The notes: generated by a model from the letters alone, not told the origin. A stretch of 64,000 bases of DNA from Pantoea sp. alder81 (GCF_020179835.1 NZ_JAIUDA010000001.1:372001-436000), one strand, 5' to 3'; positions 28,861 through 38,176 are shown, counted from the stretch's first letter. Numbers and translations: made by a program.

Positions 28861-29255
28861 TACGCCTCCTGCGGCCCGATGTGGGCAACGCTGGCAATTT
28901 CAATCAGCGCGTCTGGTTTAACCAATCCGCACTGGATGCAGAAGCGTGCGGGTTTGTCGCCGGGAAAATACTCGGCGTAAACCTGGTTAATCGCGGCGTA
29001 GTTGCTCCAGTCGGTGAGGAAAATTGAGTTGAAAGTGACGTCGCTCATGCTGCCACCGGCGGTCTCGATCACCTTTTTGATAGTTTCCAGCACGTGACGG
29101 GTTTGAGCCGCCGCATCGCCAACGTGGACCACATTGTTACTGGCATCGAACGGTAGCGTGCCTGACACGTAAACCACGCCGTCAGCCAGCGTTCCCGGCA
29201 CAAACGGCGCAATTGGGGTGCCGCTTCCGGCAGGAATAATCACACTTTTAGGCAT
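28860..29255 (-). CDS. rutC: RutC, Rid-family 3-aminoacrylate deaminase
   Basis: 131 residues (E. coli 128). It belongs to the YjgF/YER057c/UK114 trimer family with the arginine motif [19 protein letters not shown] and [10 protein letters not shown]. It deaminates aminoacrylate made by RutA/RutB. AAGGAA ribosome site upstream. Confidence 0.95.
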   Translation of the reverse strand: MPKSVIIPAGSGTPIAPFVPGTLADGVVYVSGTLPFDASNNVVHVGDAAAQTRHVLETIKKVIETAGGSMSDVTFNSIFLTDWSNYAAINQVYAEYFPGDKPARFCIQCGLVKPDALIEIASVAHIGPQEA

Positions 29256-29299
29256 CGTCGCAGTTCCTTATCGTTATGGTTTTGCAGGTGAGATGGGCC

Positions 29300-30010
29300 T
29301 TAAGCTTTCAGGGCTTCACAAAAAGTGTCCGTGTCGCTTACCCAGCCAAAGAAAGTTTCGATGTTGAAAATCGCCGCCTGTTGGGCAAACGCCGGTCCGG
29401 CCTGATGAGTAGCGTCTTCCAGCACTACGCCAAAATATTCGAGGAAGAAGCCATCGCGCAGTGTGGACTCGACACACACGTTGGTGGCAATGCCGGTGAA
29501 CACCAGATGGCGGATACCGCGACTGCGCAGCATGCTGTCAAGTGGGGTATTAAAGAAGCCGCTGTAGCGCGGTTTGGGCAACACGATGTCACCTGCCTGC
29601 GGCACCAGCTCATCCACCAGCGCATAATCCCAGCCGCCTTTCGACAGCAGCGTGCCCTGTAACTCCGGTCGCTTGCGCATGGTTTTCAGCGCATTCGATT
29701 TATGGAAGTTCGGCGAGCCGGCATCACCCGCTTCAACGTACTGATCGTCCCAGCCGTTCTGGAACCAGATAATCTGCATGCCAGCCGCGCGTGCTGCGGT
29801 CACCGCCTGATGAATTTTGGCGATCACCGGTTTGGTGGCGGAGACGTCAAAACCGGCAAGGTCGAGATACCCCCCCTCGGTGGCATAGGCGTTTTGCATA
29901 TCCACCACGATCAAGGCACTCTGCGCCGGCGGGAGTGCAATCGCTTCAGGCCGGGCGGGCAGGGTGATATTCGGCAAACTTGACGTGTGGGCACAAGTCA
30001 CGGCATTCAT
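29300..30010 (-). CDS. rutB: Ureidoacrylate amidohydrolase RutB
   Basis: 236 residues from [11 protein letters not shown], whose ATG overlaps the rutA stop (TGATG). This start is preferred to one 14 codons upstream within rutA. Cysteine-hydrolase (isochorismatase-like) fold with the triad Asp37 (VVDMQNAY), Lys146 ([11 protein letters not shown]) and Cys179 ([11 protein letters not shown]). It cleaves ureidoacrylate to aminoacrylate, CO2 and ammonia. The N terminus is a few residues longer than in E. coli (230). Confidence 0.94.
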   Translation of the reverse strand: MNAVTCAHTSSLPNITLPARPEAIALPPAQSALIVVDMQNAYATEGGYLDLAGFDVSATKPVIAKIHQAVTAARAAGMQIIWFQNGWDDQYVEAGDAGSPNFHKSNALKTMRKRPELQGTLLSKGGWDYALVDELVPQAGDIVLPKPRYSGFFNTPLDSMLRSRGIRHLVFTGIATNVCVESTLRDGFFLEYFGVVLEDATHQAGPAFAQQAAIFNIETFFGWVSDTDTFCEALKA

Positions 30011-31101
30011 CAGGCAACCTCCTTCTGCGAAGTGATAACGTTTTGACGACACTGCATTAATGGCTGGATACGTTCCCCGAAATCTTCAATGCCTTGCAGG
30101 AAGTCATCAAAGGTCAGTAATACGCCTTGAGCGCCATCAACCTCTGCCACTTCATCCAACATTCGTGCCACATTGGCGTAAGACCCCACTAAGGTGCCCA
30201 TATTGATGTTCACGGCTGAGGTCGGATCGGCCATCTGACGCACGTTGGTATCGCTGCCGGACTTGGTGTCCTGCTGGCTTTGCGTGGTGAGCCAGGCAAG
30301 GGCTTCTTCATCGGCGCCCGCTTTGTAATGCTCCCATTTGGCGCGCGCGGCTTCGTCGCTTTCGGCGGCAATGATCATAAACAGCACATAGGAACCCACA
30401 TCGCGTCCGGCGTTATCCGCTGCGACTTTCATGCGGCTGGCGGTCGGAGCGAAGGCAGTAGGCGTGTTGACCCCTTTACCAAAGCAGAAGTTGTAATCGG
30501 CATGCTGCGCGGAGAACGCCATACCGGCATCGCTCTGTCCGGCACAGATCACTTTCATTGGTTTTTGCGGTTGCGGGCTGACGCGGCAGTCGTTCATGGT
30601 GAAGAATTCACCTTTAAAATCACTCTGACCGGTGCCCCACAAATCGCGCAGCACGGTGACGTACTCTGTGAGGTATTGGTAACGGCTGGAGAAGTACTCA
30701 TCACCCGGCCACAATCCCATCTGTTCGTACTCCGGTTTCTGCCAGCCGGTGACCAGATTGACGCCGAAACGGCCATTGGAAATCGAATCAATGGTGGCGG
30801 CCATGCGCGCCACAATCGCCGGAGGCAGCGTCAGGGTCGCTGCCGTAGCATAAATTTCAATCCGTGAGGTCACCGCCGCGAGCCCCGCCATTAGCGTGAA
30901 GGATTCGAGATTGTGATCCCAAAATTCAGTTTTGCCCCCGAAGCCGCGCAACTTAATCATCGAGAGCGCAAAGTCGAAGTGATAGTGCTCGGCCTTCAGC
31001 ACAATCTCTTTATTCAGTTCAAAAGTCGGTTTGTACTGCGGCGCATGGGTGGAGATGAGCCAGCCATTGTTGCCAATCGGGATAAAGACGCCAATTTTCA
31101 T
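30010..31101 (-). CDS. rutA: Pyrimidine monooxygenase RutA
   Basis: 363 residues from [14 protein letters not shown], with GAGAGG six bases upstream; the long upstream open frame runs through the promoter region and is rejected. It has a bacterial-luciferase-like TIM barrel with [21 protein letters not shown] and [16 protein letters not shown]. With FMNH2 from RutF and O2 it opens the uracil ring between N3 and C4. It is the first gene of the operon and diverges from rutR. Confidence 0.96.
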   Translation of the reverse strand: MKIGVFIPIGNNGWLISTHAPQYKPTFELNKEIVLKAEHYHFDFALSMIKLRGFGGKTEFWDHNLESFTLMAGLAAVTSRIEIYATAATLTLPPAIVARMAATIDSISNGRFGVNLVTGWQKPEYEQMGLWPGDEYFSSRYQYLTEYVTVLRDLWGTGQSDFKGEFFTMNDCRVSPQPQKPMKVICAGQSDAGMAFSAQHADYNFCFGKGVNTPTAFAPTASRMKVAADNAGRDVGSYVLFMIIAAESDEAARAKWEHYKAGADEEALAWLTTQSQQDTKSGSDTNVRQMADPTSAVNINMGTLVGSYANVARMLDEVAEVDGAQGVLLTFDDFLQGIEDFGERIQPLMQCRQNVITSQKEVA

Positions 31102-31277
31102 GTGAAACCTCTCTGCATTGAACGGGCATTGCTCTACGCGCTGCGTTGCTTCCTGCACGCATCCTGCGAGCGGCGCTCCGTCACAAAATTGCAAAGCCTG
31201 TGCCACATTTTTAAATGCCTTGTACAACAACGTGTTAAAAAACGTCCGATAGTGAAAGTGGAGTGGTTGGTCTAAAT

Positions 31278-31293
31278 CAGACCGTTTGGTCAA
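31278..31293. promoter_or_regulatory. RutR operator in the rutA-rutR divergent region
   Basis: CAGACCGTTTGGTCAA matches the RutR consensus TTGACCA-nn-TGGTCAA at 11 of 14 defined positions, with the right half intact. It lies about 177 bp upstream of the rutA start. In E. coli RutR binds here until uracil or thymine releases it. An overlapping GGTCT/AGACC dyad is at 31269-31283. Confidence 0.7.
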
Positions 31294-31409
31294 AACGTTT
31301 TGCACGTTTTTCATGCGTGCCGTGGTCAAAAAAGGTGCAGGGAGAGCGATTAGGCAGGAAAGAGGGGCTTTGTTATGATGCGGATAGGCAGGATTGAAGA
31401 GGTAACAGT

Positions 31410-32045
31410 GTGAAAAACGATGAAAAAAAGCCGGGCCGACGTTCACGAGCCGTTGCCGCGAAACGGGCCGCGATACTGGAAGCGGCGCTAACCTTCTTCT
31501 CACAATACGGTATTCACGGTACCAGCCTCGATAAAGTGGCGGAGCGTGCCGACGTCTCAAAGACCAATTTGCTCTACTACTATCCCTCAAAAGAAGTGCT
31601 GTATATCGCGGTGCTGAAAGAGATCCTTGATGTCTGGCTGGCACCATTGCGCGCGCTGCGTCACGATCAGGATCCACTGACCGCCATCCGGAAATATATT
31701 CGTCTTAAGTTGGAAGTGTCGCGCGATCACCCGCAGGCCTCGCGCTTGTTCTGTTTGGAAATGCTCCAGGGTGCTCCGTTACTTAAAGGCGAACTGGCCG
31801 GGGATTTAAAAGCGCTGGTGGATGAGAAAGCAGCAATCATCGAACAGTGGATTGTGGAAGGGCGTTTAGCCGGGGTGCAGCCGCAGCATCTGTTTTTCCT
31901 GCTGTGGGCCACCACGCAACATTACGCAGATTTTGCTTCACAGGTTGAAGCGATCACCGGCCAGACCCTGAGTGACCCGGAATTTTTCGAGCAAACGCTG
32001 GAGAATGTTCAGCGCATGATTATTGAAGGGATCCGCGTGCGTTGA
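31410..32045 (+). CDS. rutR: TetR-family uracil-responsive regulator RutR
   Basis: 211 residues (E. coli 212), GTG start with GAAGAGG upstream. The N-terminal HTH is [47 protein letters not shown]. The C-terminal ligand domain binds uracil/thymine in the family. It controls rutA-G and some pyrimidine and glutamine genes in E. coli. It is divergent from rutA with the operator between. Confidence 0.95.
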   Translation: MKNDEKKPGRRSRAVAAKRAAILEAALTFFSQYGIHGTSLDKVAERADVSKTNLLYYYPSKEVLYIAVLKEILDVWLAPLRALRHDQDPLTAIRKYIRLKLEVSRDHPQASRLFCLEMLQGAPLLKGELAGDLKALVDEKAAIIEQWIVEGRLAGVQPQHLFFLLWATTQHYADFASQVEAITGQTLSDPEFFEQTLENVQRMIIEGIRVR

Positions 32046-32068
32046 TCCCGCTTTAGCCAGGAGAGTGC

Positions 32069-33043
32069 ATGGATTCGCTATCACAACTGACGTTGGGCGC
32101 GGCGGTCACCGTCGCGGTGATGGGCAAGCGCGTGCCTTTATGGCAATCGGCGCTGGTGGGCGCGATTGCCGGCACCTTGCCCGATCTTGATGTGTTTATC
32201 GATCACGGCGATGCGATCCGCAATATGACGCTGCACCGCACCGAGAGCCATGCGCTGTTGTGGCTGACGTTGATTGCGCCCCTGTTGGCCTGGCTGGTTG
32301 CGGTTGTGTCGCGCAGTCGCCCGCACTGGCGCGGTTGGTGCCTGGCGATTTGGCTGGCCCTGATTACTCACCCTTTACTCGACCTGACAACGGTATACGG
32401 CACACAGCTGGGTTTGCCGTTTACCAATTTCCCCTACGCAATTGGCAGTATGTACATCATCGACCCGCTGTATACTTTGCCGTTGCTGATCGCGCTGTTG
32501 GTGGCGTTATGGCGGCGTGACGGGGTGGGATTGCGCTGGAATCAGGCGGGTTTGCTGATCAGTACCCTGTATCTCGGCTGGAGTATGGTGGTGCAGGGTA
32601 TCGCGACGCAGCATATTAATCGTGACTTAACCCAGCAATCCATCCAGCCACAGCAAGTGCTGGTGACGCCAACCGCGTTTAATACCCTGGTGTGGCGAAC
32701 CGTAATTATGACCCCCGATCGCTACGGAGAAGCTTACTGGTCAATGCTGTCACCCGATCGGGCGCTGGAAATTCATTGGCATCCGCGCAACCCGCAATTG
32801 TTCGATGCGTTTAAAGGCGACTGGTATGCCGAGCGAGTGGCGTGGTTCAGCCACGGTTTTTACGCCATGCGTCTACAGGGTGAAGATACTTTGATATCGG
32901 ATTTGAGGATGGGGGAAGCGCCAAATTACACCTTCACCTTCAATCTGGGATCGGCACATTCCCCGGAACCGGCACTGGAAAGAGAGCCTTCGGTGCGACC
33001 ATCATTGGCGCAGGCATGGCATAAATTACGCGAAAGGTTATAA
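32069..33043 (+). CDS. YdjM/YbcI-like membrane-bound metal-dependent hydrolase, long form
   Basis: 324 residues. The N-terminal DUF457/YdjM region has the putative metal ligands DLDVFIDHGD and HRTESHALL, then THPLLDL, within four to five membrane helices (to about residue 190). Beyond this there is a soluble C-terminal part (about 195-324, WRTVIMTPDRYGEAYWSM). E. coli YdjM (196) lacks it, while longer family members have it. The reaction is unknown. It lies 23 bp after rutR and may be co-transcribed; a terminator follows. Confidence 0.75.
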   Translation: MDSLSQLTLGAAVTVAVMGKRVPLWQSALVGAIAGTLPDLDVFIDHGDAIRNMTLHRTESHALLWLTLIAPLLAWLVAVVSRSRPHWRGWCLAIWLALITHPLLDLTTVYGTQLGLPFTNFPYAIGSMYIIDPLYTLPLLIALLVALWRRDGVGLRWNQAGLLISTLYLGWSMVVQGIATQHINRDLTQQSIQPQQVLVTPTAFNTLVWRTVIMTPDRYGEAYWSMLSPDRALEIHWHPRNPQLFDAFKGDWYAERVAWFSHGFYAMRLQGEDTLISDLRMGEAPNYTFTFNLGSAHSPEPALEREPSVRPSLAQAWHKLRERL

Positions 33044-33073
33044 AAAAAGCCCCGAAAATTCGGGGCTTTTTTT
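33042..33073. terminator. Bidirectional terminator after the ydjM-like gene and cycA
   Basis: A 15-bp inverted repeat A7-GCCCCGAA / TTCGGGGC-T7 with a 2-base loop, between two convergent genes. Confidence 0.92.
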
Positions 33074-33084
33074 CAGCAGGATTA

Positions 33085-34476
33085 TCAGGCCTTACGACGA
33101 CGTAATAACCAGCCCATGGTAAGGATGACGAACCACAGCGGCGTGACCATCAGCGCCTGGCGAGTGTCGTCCTGCAAGGTCAGCAGGACAATCACAAAGG
33201 CGAAGAACGCCATGCACACCCAGCACATCAGCTTGCCCAGCGGCATCTTGAACTTCGACTCAGCGTGACGCTGCGGATGCTGTTTGCGGTAAGCCAGGTA
33301 GCTGCACAGGATGATGGTCCAGACGAACATAAACAGAATCGCCGATACCGTGGTGACCATGGTGAATACCGTCATCACATCGGGGATCAGGTAAATCAGT
33401 GCAACGCCACACAGCAGGCAGAAGCAGGAGAAGAACAGTCCGGTAGTGGGAACCGCTCGAGCCGACAGACGACCAAACGCTTTGTGCGCCACACCCTGTT
33501 CTGCCAGGCCGTACAGCATACGGCTGGTGGAGAAAATACCACTGTTGGCGGATGACGCGGCTGAAGTCAGCACCACGAAGTTCACGATGCTGGCAGCTGC
33601 AGGTAAACCAATCAGCACAAACATCTCAACGAACGGGCTGCGGTCAGGCATAACCTGATTCCACGGCGTCACCGCCATGATCACCAGCAGCGCCAGAACG
33701 TAAAACATAATGATTCGTAGCGGAATGGCATTAATCGCGCGTGGCAGCACCTTGTGCGGATCTTTCGTTTCCGCTGCTGCTGTTCCGACTAACTCAATAC
33801 CGACGAAGGCAAACACCGCAATCTGGAAGCCAGCAAAGAAGCCGCTTAATCCTTTCGGGAACATACCACCGTGATCCCAGATATTGCTCAGAGCTGCTGC
33901 GCTGCCACTGGGTGAAGGGTAATGCATGCTCACCAGCACGATGCCGGTCACGATCAGGGCAACAATCGCCACGATTTTAATAATCGCGAACCAGAACTCC
34001 ATTTCGCCAAACAACTTCACTGTCGCGATATTCAGTGCAAGGAAAACAACTATGCAGAGCAGTGCACTCATCCAGATGGAAAAGTCGGGGAACCAGAGCT
34101 GGAAATAGGCACTGATGGCCACCACATCGGCAATACCGGTCACTACCCAACAGAACCAGTAAGTCCAGCCGGTAAAATAGCCTGCCCAGGGGCCGAGTAA
34201 ATCGGCGGCAAAATCGCTGAAGGATTTATATTCGAGATTTGAGAGCAGCAATTCGCCCATGGCGCGCATCACGAAGAACAGCATAAAGCCGATGATCATA
34301 TAAACGAAAATGATCGAGGGGCCGGCCAGACTGATTGTTTTACCTGAGCCCATAAACAACCCGGTGCCGATCGCGCCACCGATGGCAATCAGTTGGATAT
34401 GGCGGTTATGAAGATTACGCTGGAGCTTATCCGGCTGTTCGGCCTCAACAAGCGCCTCTTTGGATTGATCAACCAT
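33085..34476 (-). CDS. cycA: D-serine/D-alanine/glycine permease CycA
   Basis: 463 residues (E. coli 470), amino acid-polyamine-organocation family with 12 membrane helices. It is nearly identical to E. coli CycA over long blocks, such as RHIQLIAIGGAIGTGLFMGS and GGMFPKGLSGFFAGFQIAVF. It imports glycine, D-alanine, D-serine and D-cycloserine with protons. In E. coli cycA is far away (95 min), so its place beside the rut region is a rearranged context. Upstream (34477-34760) lies a short dyad AATTGT-T6-ACAATT of unknown role. Confidence 0.92.
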   Translation of the reverse strand: MVDQSKEALVEAEQPDKLQRNLHNRHIQLIAIGGAIGTGLFMGSGKTISLAGPSIIFVYMIIGFMLFFVMRAMGELLLSNLEYKSFSDFAADLLGPWAGYFTGWTYWFCWVVTGIADVVAISAYFQLWFPDFSIWMSALLCIVVFLALNIATVKLFGEMEFWFAIIKIVAIVALIVTGIVLVSMHYPSPSGSAAALSNIWDHGGMFPKGLSGFFAGFQIAVFAFVGIELVGTAAAETKDPHKVLPRAINAIPLRIIMFYVLALLVIMAVTPWNQVMPDRSPFVEMFVLIGLPAAASIVNFVVLTSAASSANSGIFSTSRMLYGLAEQGVAHKAFGRLSARAVPTTGLFFSCFCLLCGVALIYLIPDVMTVFTMVTTVSAILFMFVWTIILCSYLAYRKQHPQRHAESKFKMPLGKLMCWVCMAFFAFVIVLLTLQDDTRQALMVTPLWFVILTMGWLLRRRKA

Positions 34477-34760
34477 AAATATATCTTTCCTGTTTTGATG
34501 TTGTGTCAGCTCTACTGGCTGTTAGATAGCGTGCCGTTTAATAGGGCAAGTGGCATAAGATAGTGGAAAGCTTGCAACTCTCGGTAATTGTTTTTTTACA
34601 ATTGTGACCTTTTACGGGGTTTCGTCTGTCAGTAAATATTTACATGGCATAATCCACGGTGAGTTTGCGTAAATCTTCAGCAATTAAGCCTTTTCTGCGT
34701 CATTTCCTCGTTTTGCCACCTACACTTACGTCTTCCTTTAATGAGTAAACGTGAGGTGTA

Positions 34761-35459
34761 GTGCGCGCATTATTAGCGATTGCCCTGTTGGCTTTATGTG
34801 GCTGGTGGAGTCTACCCTGGTTGAAAACGCATTTACCGCCGCAGTGGAATCCGTTTACGCCATTGTCGGTGACTGACCCACCAGGATGGATGATGCGCTA
34901 CAAATTGCAGCGGCTCAGTCACGATCCTGCTGCCTGTCTGGCAGTGATGCAGCGTGCCAGCCAGCAGGGGTGGGTACAATTTCGTACCGTGCCTGCGATG
35001 CAAGGTGATTGTCCTTTAGAACAACCTATGCGCGTGAGTGGATTTGGCGAAGTCACCTTAAGCAGCAGTTTTCTTGCCAGTTGTCCCATGGCGGTAAGTA
35101 GCACAATGTTTGTCGTCAACAGCAGCACCGCATTGCAGCAGGCAGGCATCAACAGCCCATTACGGCGCATTAGCCACGTCGGCAGTTACGCCTGTCGTAA
35201 TATCTATCATCGTCAGCAGGGGCGCTTAAGCGAGCATGCGACAGCAGATGCATGGGATGTGACAGGATTTCAACTGGCTAATGGGCGCTGGTTGCAGGTA
35301 AGTAAAAACTGGCAGCAACCCGACGATGCGGCGGCAGGGCTTCACGCATTGTGGCGTAACGGTTGTGCGACCTTTGGCAATGCATTAGGACCGGATTATA
35401 ACGCCGCGCATGCCGGACATTTTCACCTGGGCATGCGCGGTGCAGGATACTGTCGTTAA
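34761..35459 (+). CDS. Extensin-like C-terminal domain protein
   Basis: 232 residues, GTG start with GTGAGG upstream. One N-terminal membrane/signal segment (ALLAIALLALCGWWSL) precedes the extensin-like C domain: CPLEQPMRVSGFGEVTLSSSFLASCPMAV, ISHVGSYACRNI, LSEHATADAWDVTGFQLANG and a C-terminal HAGHFHLG. The SEHATADAWD and GHFH motifs place His and Asp residues as in the D-Ala-D-Ala carboxypeptidase/M15-like fold, so a peptidoglycan role in the periplasm is plausible but unproven. It ends directly against a convergent gene. Confidence 0.8.
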   Translation: MRALLAIALLALCGWWSLPWLKTHLPPQWNPFTPLSVTDPPGWMMRYKLQRLSHDPAACLAVMQRASQQGWVQFRTVPAMQGDCPLEQPMRVSGFGEVTLSSSFLASCPMAVSSTMFVVNSSTALQQAGINSPLRRISHVGSYACRNIYHRQQGRLSEHATADAWDVTGFQLANGRWLQVSKNWQQPDDAAAGLHALWRNGCATFGNALGPDYNAAHAGHFHLGMRGAGYCR

Positions 35460-36134
35460 CTAGACGGCGGGATTAAGCCCACGTTTTATCAGGAAATGAT
35501 TAGCAGGCCAGGAGAATAGGAAACCGATGATCATGGCCAGTTGTAGCATAAACCAGAAAGCCACCAGCAATGGATTGATTTGCTGGTTAAGAACAAATTT
35601 TAGTGCCAGCGCCATAAAGATAAAAATACCTAATTGATAAATCAGTAACGGAAAAGTTTCCGTTTTAAATGCTAATAATAACGCCCGGCCAAATGAACGT
35701 TTTTCATGTTGGCGAATGGCCAGGAATTGGAAAAATAAACCCACCACCAATGAAACTATCACGCAAATAATCGCCTGCATCCAGAGCGTGGGCATAATGG
35801 CGAATTGGTTTAGTATGGTGATTATTGGTAGGGTCATTATGTCGCCAAATATACAGGCTGCAGCGGATAATGAGGTAGAAATAAATATTGTTTGCCAGCT
35901 GGCGTTACTCTGAATTTTTTGCGGAACCAGCAGCGCGAGTTTTACCTGACGTGAAGGTTTTCGCCCCAGATACCACCAGGCTAACCATCCGATGAAGGGC
36001 ATATAGAGGCCGGTTAGTGGCCAGATGATATTCATGATGGCCACCGGATGCGGGTGGCGGAAAAGATCTTTTAAAATCATCAGCGCTGTGCAACCGCCCA
36101 GAACAAGGAAAGGTAATGCCAGTTGGTTCATCAT
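35460..36134 (-). CDS. DUF4396-like multi-spanning membrane protein
   Basis: 224 residues from MMNQLALPFLVLGG, chosen because GGGG lies six bases upstream; a 34-codon open extension is not hydrophobic. About seven membrane segments, ending in FSWPANHFLIKRGLNPAV, which resembles the P-x-N-x-x-L-I-x-x-G-x-x end of DUF4396 proteins. The function is unknown. The N-terminal part MILKDLFRHPHPVAIMNIIWPLTGLY is also typical. Assignment to the family is from memory of its end motif and is moderate. Confidence 0.65.
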   Translation of the reverse strand: MMNQLALPFLVLGGCTALMILKDLFRHPHPVAIMNIIWPLTGLYMPFIGWLAWWYLGRKPSRQVKLALLVPQKIQSNASWQTIFISTSLSAAACIFGDIMTLPIITILNQFAIMPTLWMQAIICVIVSLVVGLFFQFLAIRQHEKRSFGRALLLAFKTETFPLLIYQLGIFIFMALALKFVLNQQINPLLVAFWFMLQLAMIIGFLFSWPANHFLIKRGLNPAV

Positions 36135-36688
36135 AGTCAGCCCCGTTATGATGCTCGAATACGCATGACGATGCGCCATTATGGGTGAGGGCGTAACGTC
36201 TTCCCCTGGAAAAATTCTCGGCGTGATCCCCCGCACATCCTCTAAGCGTAGCTGGAAAAGAGGGTGACGGAAATCACGCCATACAGCTCACCACAGAAAT
36301 GGCTGGGATTAAGAATGAACCGAATGCCATTCGTCCCACAAATACCTCTATTACCCTCAGTATCCGCTTTAAGAGTGAGTGATTTTAGTTAATGACGATG
36401 CTAAAAATTTATCAATCTAATGATAATTTTCGATGAATAGGGTGATTGAAACTCCTTCGGAAAAATCCTATTCTAATCAGGAAAGAGGATTAAAGTTGTG
36501 AAGCAGTTGGCAAAATGTCTCTGCTTTCAGTTCCCCACATAATGGTAACGCATTGACAACAGGATAGTTATGATTGTTACCCCGCGGGCTGCTCTCATTT
36601 CAATCAATATTTTTTCTCTAGTTAATTTATTTTTTGTGTTAATCAGAACGAATAACAAGTTAAAGCGTGAAACAACGCTGAGGCAATA
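36135..36688. other. Gene-free AT-rich region upstream of sdiA
   Basis: 554 bp, AT-rich from about 36380 onwards, without a credible coding frame. A weak 78-codon ORF on the opposite strand (36527-36763) would run into sdiA and is not supported. The region is expected to carry the sdiA promoter. No strong hexamer pair or terminator was identified. Confidence 0.5.
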
Positions 36689-37411
36689 ATGACTACCGAT
36701 AATTATTTCGTCTGGCGTGGCGAAACTGAAAATGAATTTCAGGCGCTGACGGAAGTGATTCAAGTAAAAACGCTATTACAAAAACACATTGAAGCGATGG
36801 GTTTCGATTCATTCGCTTTCCTGGTTCAACATCCCGTGCCTTTTACCCGGCCGCGCGTGTTTTTGTTCAGTACTTACCCGGAAAGTTGGGTTAAGCGCTA
36901 CGAAAGCGAAAATTATTATGCAGTCGACCCAGTGCTGTTACTTTGTCAGCGGGCGGGACGTGGCGTGGAATGGACGAGAGATCTCTTCACCGGCGCCGGT
37001 AATTTATGGGCTGAAGCGAATGCGGCAGGCCTTAACAGCGGCTTTTCTTGTTCGGCCATGGCGCCAAATCGTGCCATTGGTATATTATCTATAGCATCAT
37101 CGCTTCACAGTCAGACTCAACACTTACGCGTTCAGCTAGAGGTGAAACTGCACTTTCTGGCGGAACTGAGTTTGCGCGTGCTAGAGCGGCTCAATGATAG
37201 TTCAATGGCAGTTTTATCTAACGATTTTAGCCAACGCGAACTGGAAATATTGAAATGGACGGCAGAAGGAAAAACTTCTGCGGAAATTTCTCTGATTTTA
37301 GCGATTTCAGAACATACGGTGAATTTTCACCAAAAGAATATGCAAAAGCGTTTTAATGTTTCCAATAAAACGCAGATTGCGTGTTATGCGGCGGCAATTG
37401 GCCTGATATAG
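36689..37411 (+). CDS. sdiA: LuxR-type acyl-homoserine-lactone receptor SdiA
   Basis: 240 residues, exactly the length of E. coli SdiA. The N-terminal autoinducer domain has HPVPFTRP and SWVKRYESENYYAVDPVL with Trp67 and Asp80, which contact the lactone in SdiA. The C-terminal LuxR HTH (about 176-236) is FSQRELEILKWTAEGKTSAEI-type with NFHQKNMQKRFN, almost identical to E. coli. In E. coli SdiA is a solo receptor with no synthase; here a luxI gene follows within 123 bp. The start ATG is preceded by CTGAGG. Confidence 0.93.
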   Translation: MTTDNYFVWRGETENEFQALTEVIQVKTLLQKHIEAMGFDSFAFLVQHPVPFTRPRVFLFSTYPESWVKRYESENYYAVDPVLLLCQRAGRGVEWTRDLFTGAGNLWAEANAAGLNSGFSCSAMAPNRAIGILSIASSLHSQTQHLRVQLEVKLHFLAELSLRVLERLNDSSMAVLSNDFSQRELEILKWTAEGKTSAEISLILAISEHTVNFHQKNMQKRFNVSNKTQIACYAAAIGLI

Positions 37412-37420
37412 CAAAAAGGC

Positions 37421-37440
37421 AACTACTAATTTTAGTAGTT
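37421..37440. promoter_or_regulatory. 20-bp lux-box-like palindrome between sdiA and luxI
   Basis: Arms AACTACTA and TAGTAGTT enclose ATTT, 20 bp in all, the size of a lux box, with CT and AG at the third positions from each end as in the nnCTG-N10-CAGnn pattern. It lies 94 bp before luxI and 10 bp after sdiA. No T run follows, so it is not an obvious terminator. A second hairpin, CTTTGCCAG/CTGGCGCAAAG, is at 37477-37497 in the luxI leader. Confidence 0.5.
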
Positions 37441-37533
37441 CCCACTCTTTAGTCAGTTGTCTACCCTGCGCCGGAACTTTGCCAGGCTGGCGCAAAGAAA
37501 TCATTGCAAACATGGGGATGTCAGGGGCGCATG

Positions 37534-38145
37534 ATGAAAGTAATTCAAACACAGCTTAAGGATATGCCGTCCTCTCTGTTGGCAGAATTGGGAACCTATC
37601 GCTACAGCGTTTTTGCGCGGGGTGAAGGATGGTCAATCCCGCCGCGCTTAAGTACGCCCGGACAGGAGTACGATCGCTTTGATCGCTCCGACGTCACCTG
37701 GATCATCGCGTGGAATGCGCGTCAGGGGATTTGCGGCTGTGCACGTTTGTTGCCCTGGCATGAACCAGAAGTGCCTGAAGGGATGGTGCTGCCGTTCGAT
37801 CGGGATAAAGTCTGGGAAATGTCGCGCTTTTCGGCACGTCTTGAAGTGGATGCAGAACTGCCGCTGACGATTTTATGGCATTCGGTGCAGTTGGCAGAAC
37901 TCAGCGGTATGGAGTATTTGATCAGTTCAGCGACACCGATGCTGGAAAAAATGTTTGAGCAGCATGGCGTGGTGTACGAACCTTTGTCACCGGGTTTAAT
38001 TCAATCTGAGGATAACCTGTTTGCCATTCGTATTCCGGTTCACCAGCCGGCATTGGCGGATAAGTATCGCGGTACACGTCGCTTCAGTCCGGAAGAGGTG
38101 CTGCCATCACTGGGTGTTTCTGTGAACTGGCAGTCGCACAGTTGA
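37534..38145 (+). CDS. LuxI-family acyl-homoserine-lactone synthase
   Basis: 203 residues from the second of two adjacent ATGs (37531 also possible), six bases after AGGGG. All invariant LuxI residues are in place: Arg23, Phe27 and Trp33 (YRYSVFARGEGW), Asp47 and Asp50 (EYDRFD), Arg71 (CARLLP), Glu95 and Arg98 (WEMSRF). It should make an N-acyl-homoserine lactone from S-adenosylmethionine and an acyl donor, normally acyl-ACP. The acyl chain cannot be read from sequence. It is in the same orientation as sdiA, unlike the convergent order of EsaI/EsaR-type pairs. Confidence 0.9.
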   Translation: MKVIQTQLKDMPSSLLAELGTYRYSVFARGEGWSIPPRLSTPGQEYDRFDRSDVTWIIAWNARQGICGCARLLPWHEPEVPEGMVLPFDRDKVWEMSRFSARLEVDAELPLTILWHSVQLAELSGMEYLISSATPMLEKMFEQHGVVYEPLSPGLIQSEDNLFAIRIPVHQPALADKYRGTRRFSPEEVLPSLGVSVNWQSHS

Positions 38146-38148
38146 TCA

Positions 38149-38167
38149 CCCCGCGCGCTGCGCGGGG
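38149..38167. terminator. GC-rich hairpin between convergent luxI and yecF
   Basis: CCCCGCG-CGCTG-CGCGGGG starts four bases after the luxI stop. It lacks a T run on either strand, so it may slow polymerase or protect the mRNA end rather than act as a full terminator. Confidence 0.45.
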
Positions 38168-38176
38168 CTTGGCCGC

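Noticed and set aside
30280..30867. 195-codon ORF opposite rutA
   Set aside because: Mirror of rutA codons; no independent support.
31102..31677. N-terminal extension of RutA
   Set aside because: The open frame upstream of [10 protein letters not shown] passes through the RutR operator and has no similarity to RutA; the GAGAGG site supports the inner start.
36527..36763. 78-codon ORF on the - strand before sdiA
   Set aside because: It overlaps the sdiA start, lacks a ribosome site and has AT-driven composition.
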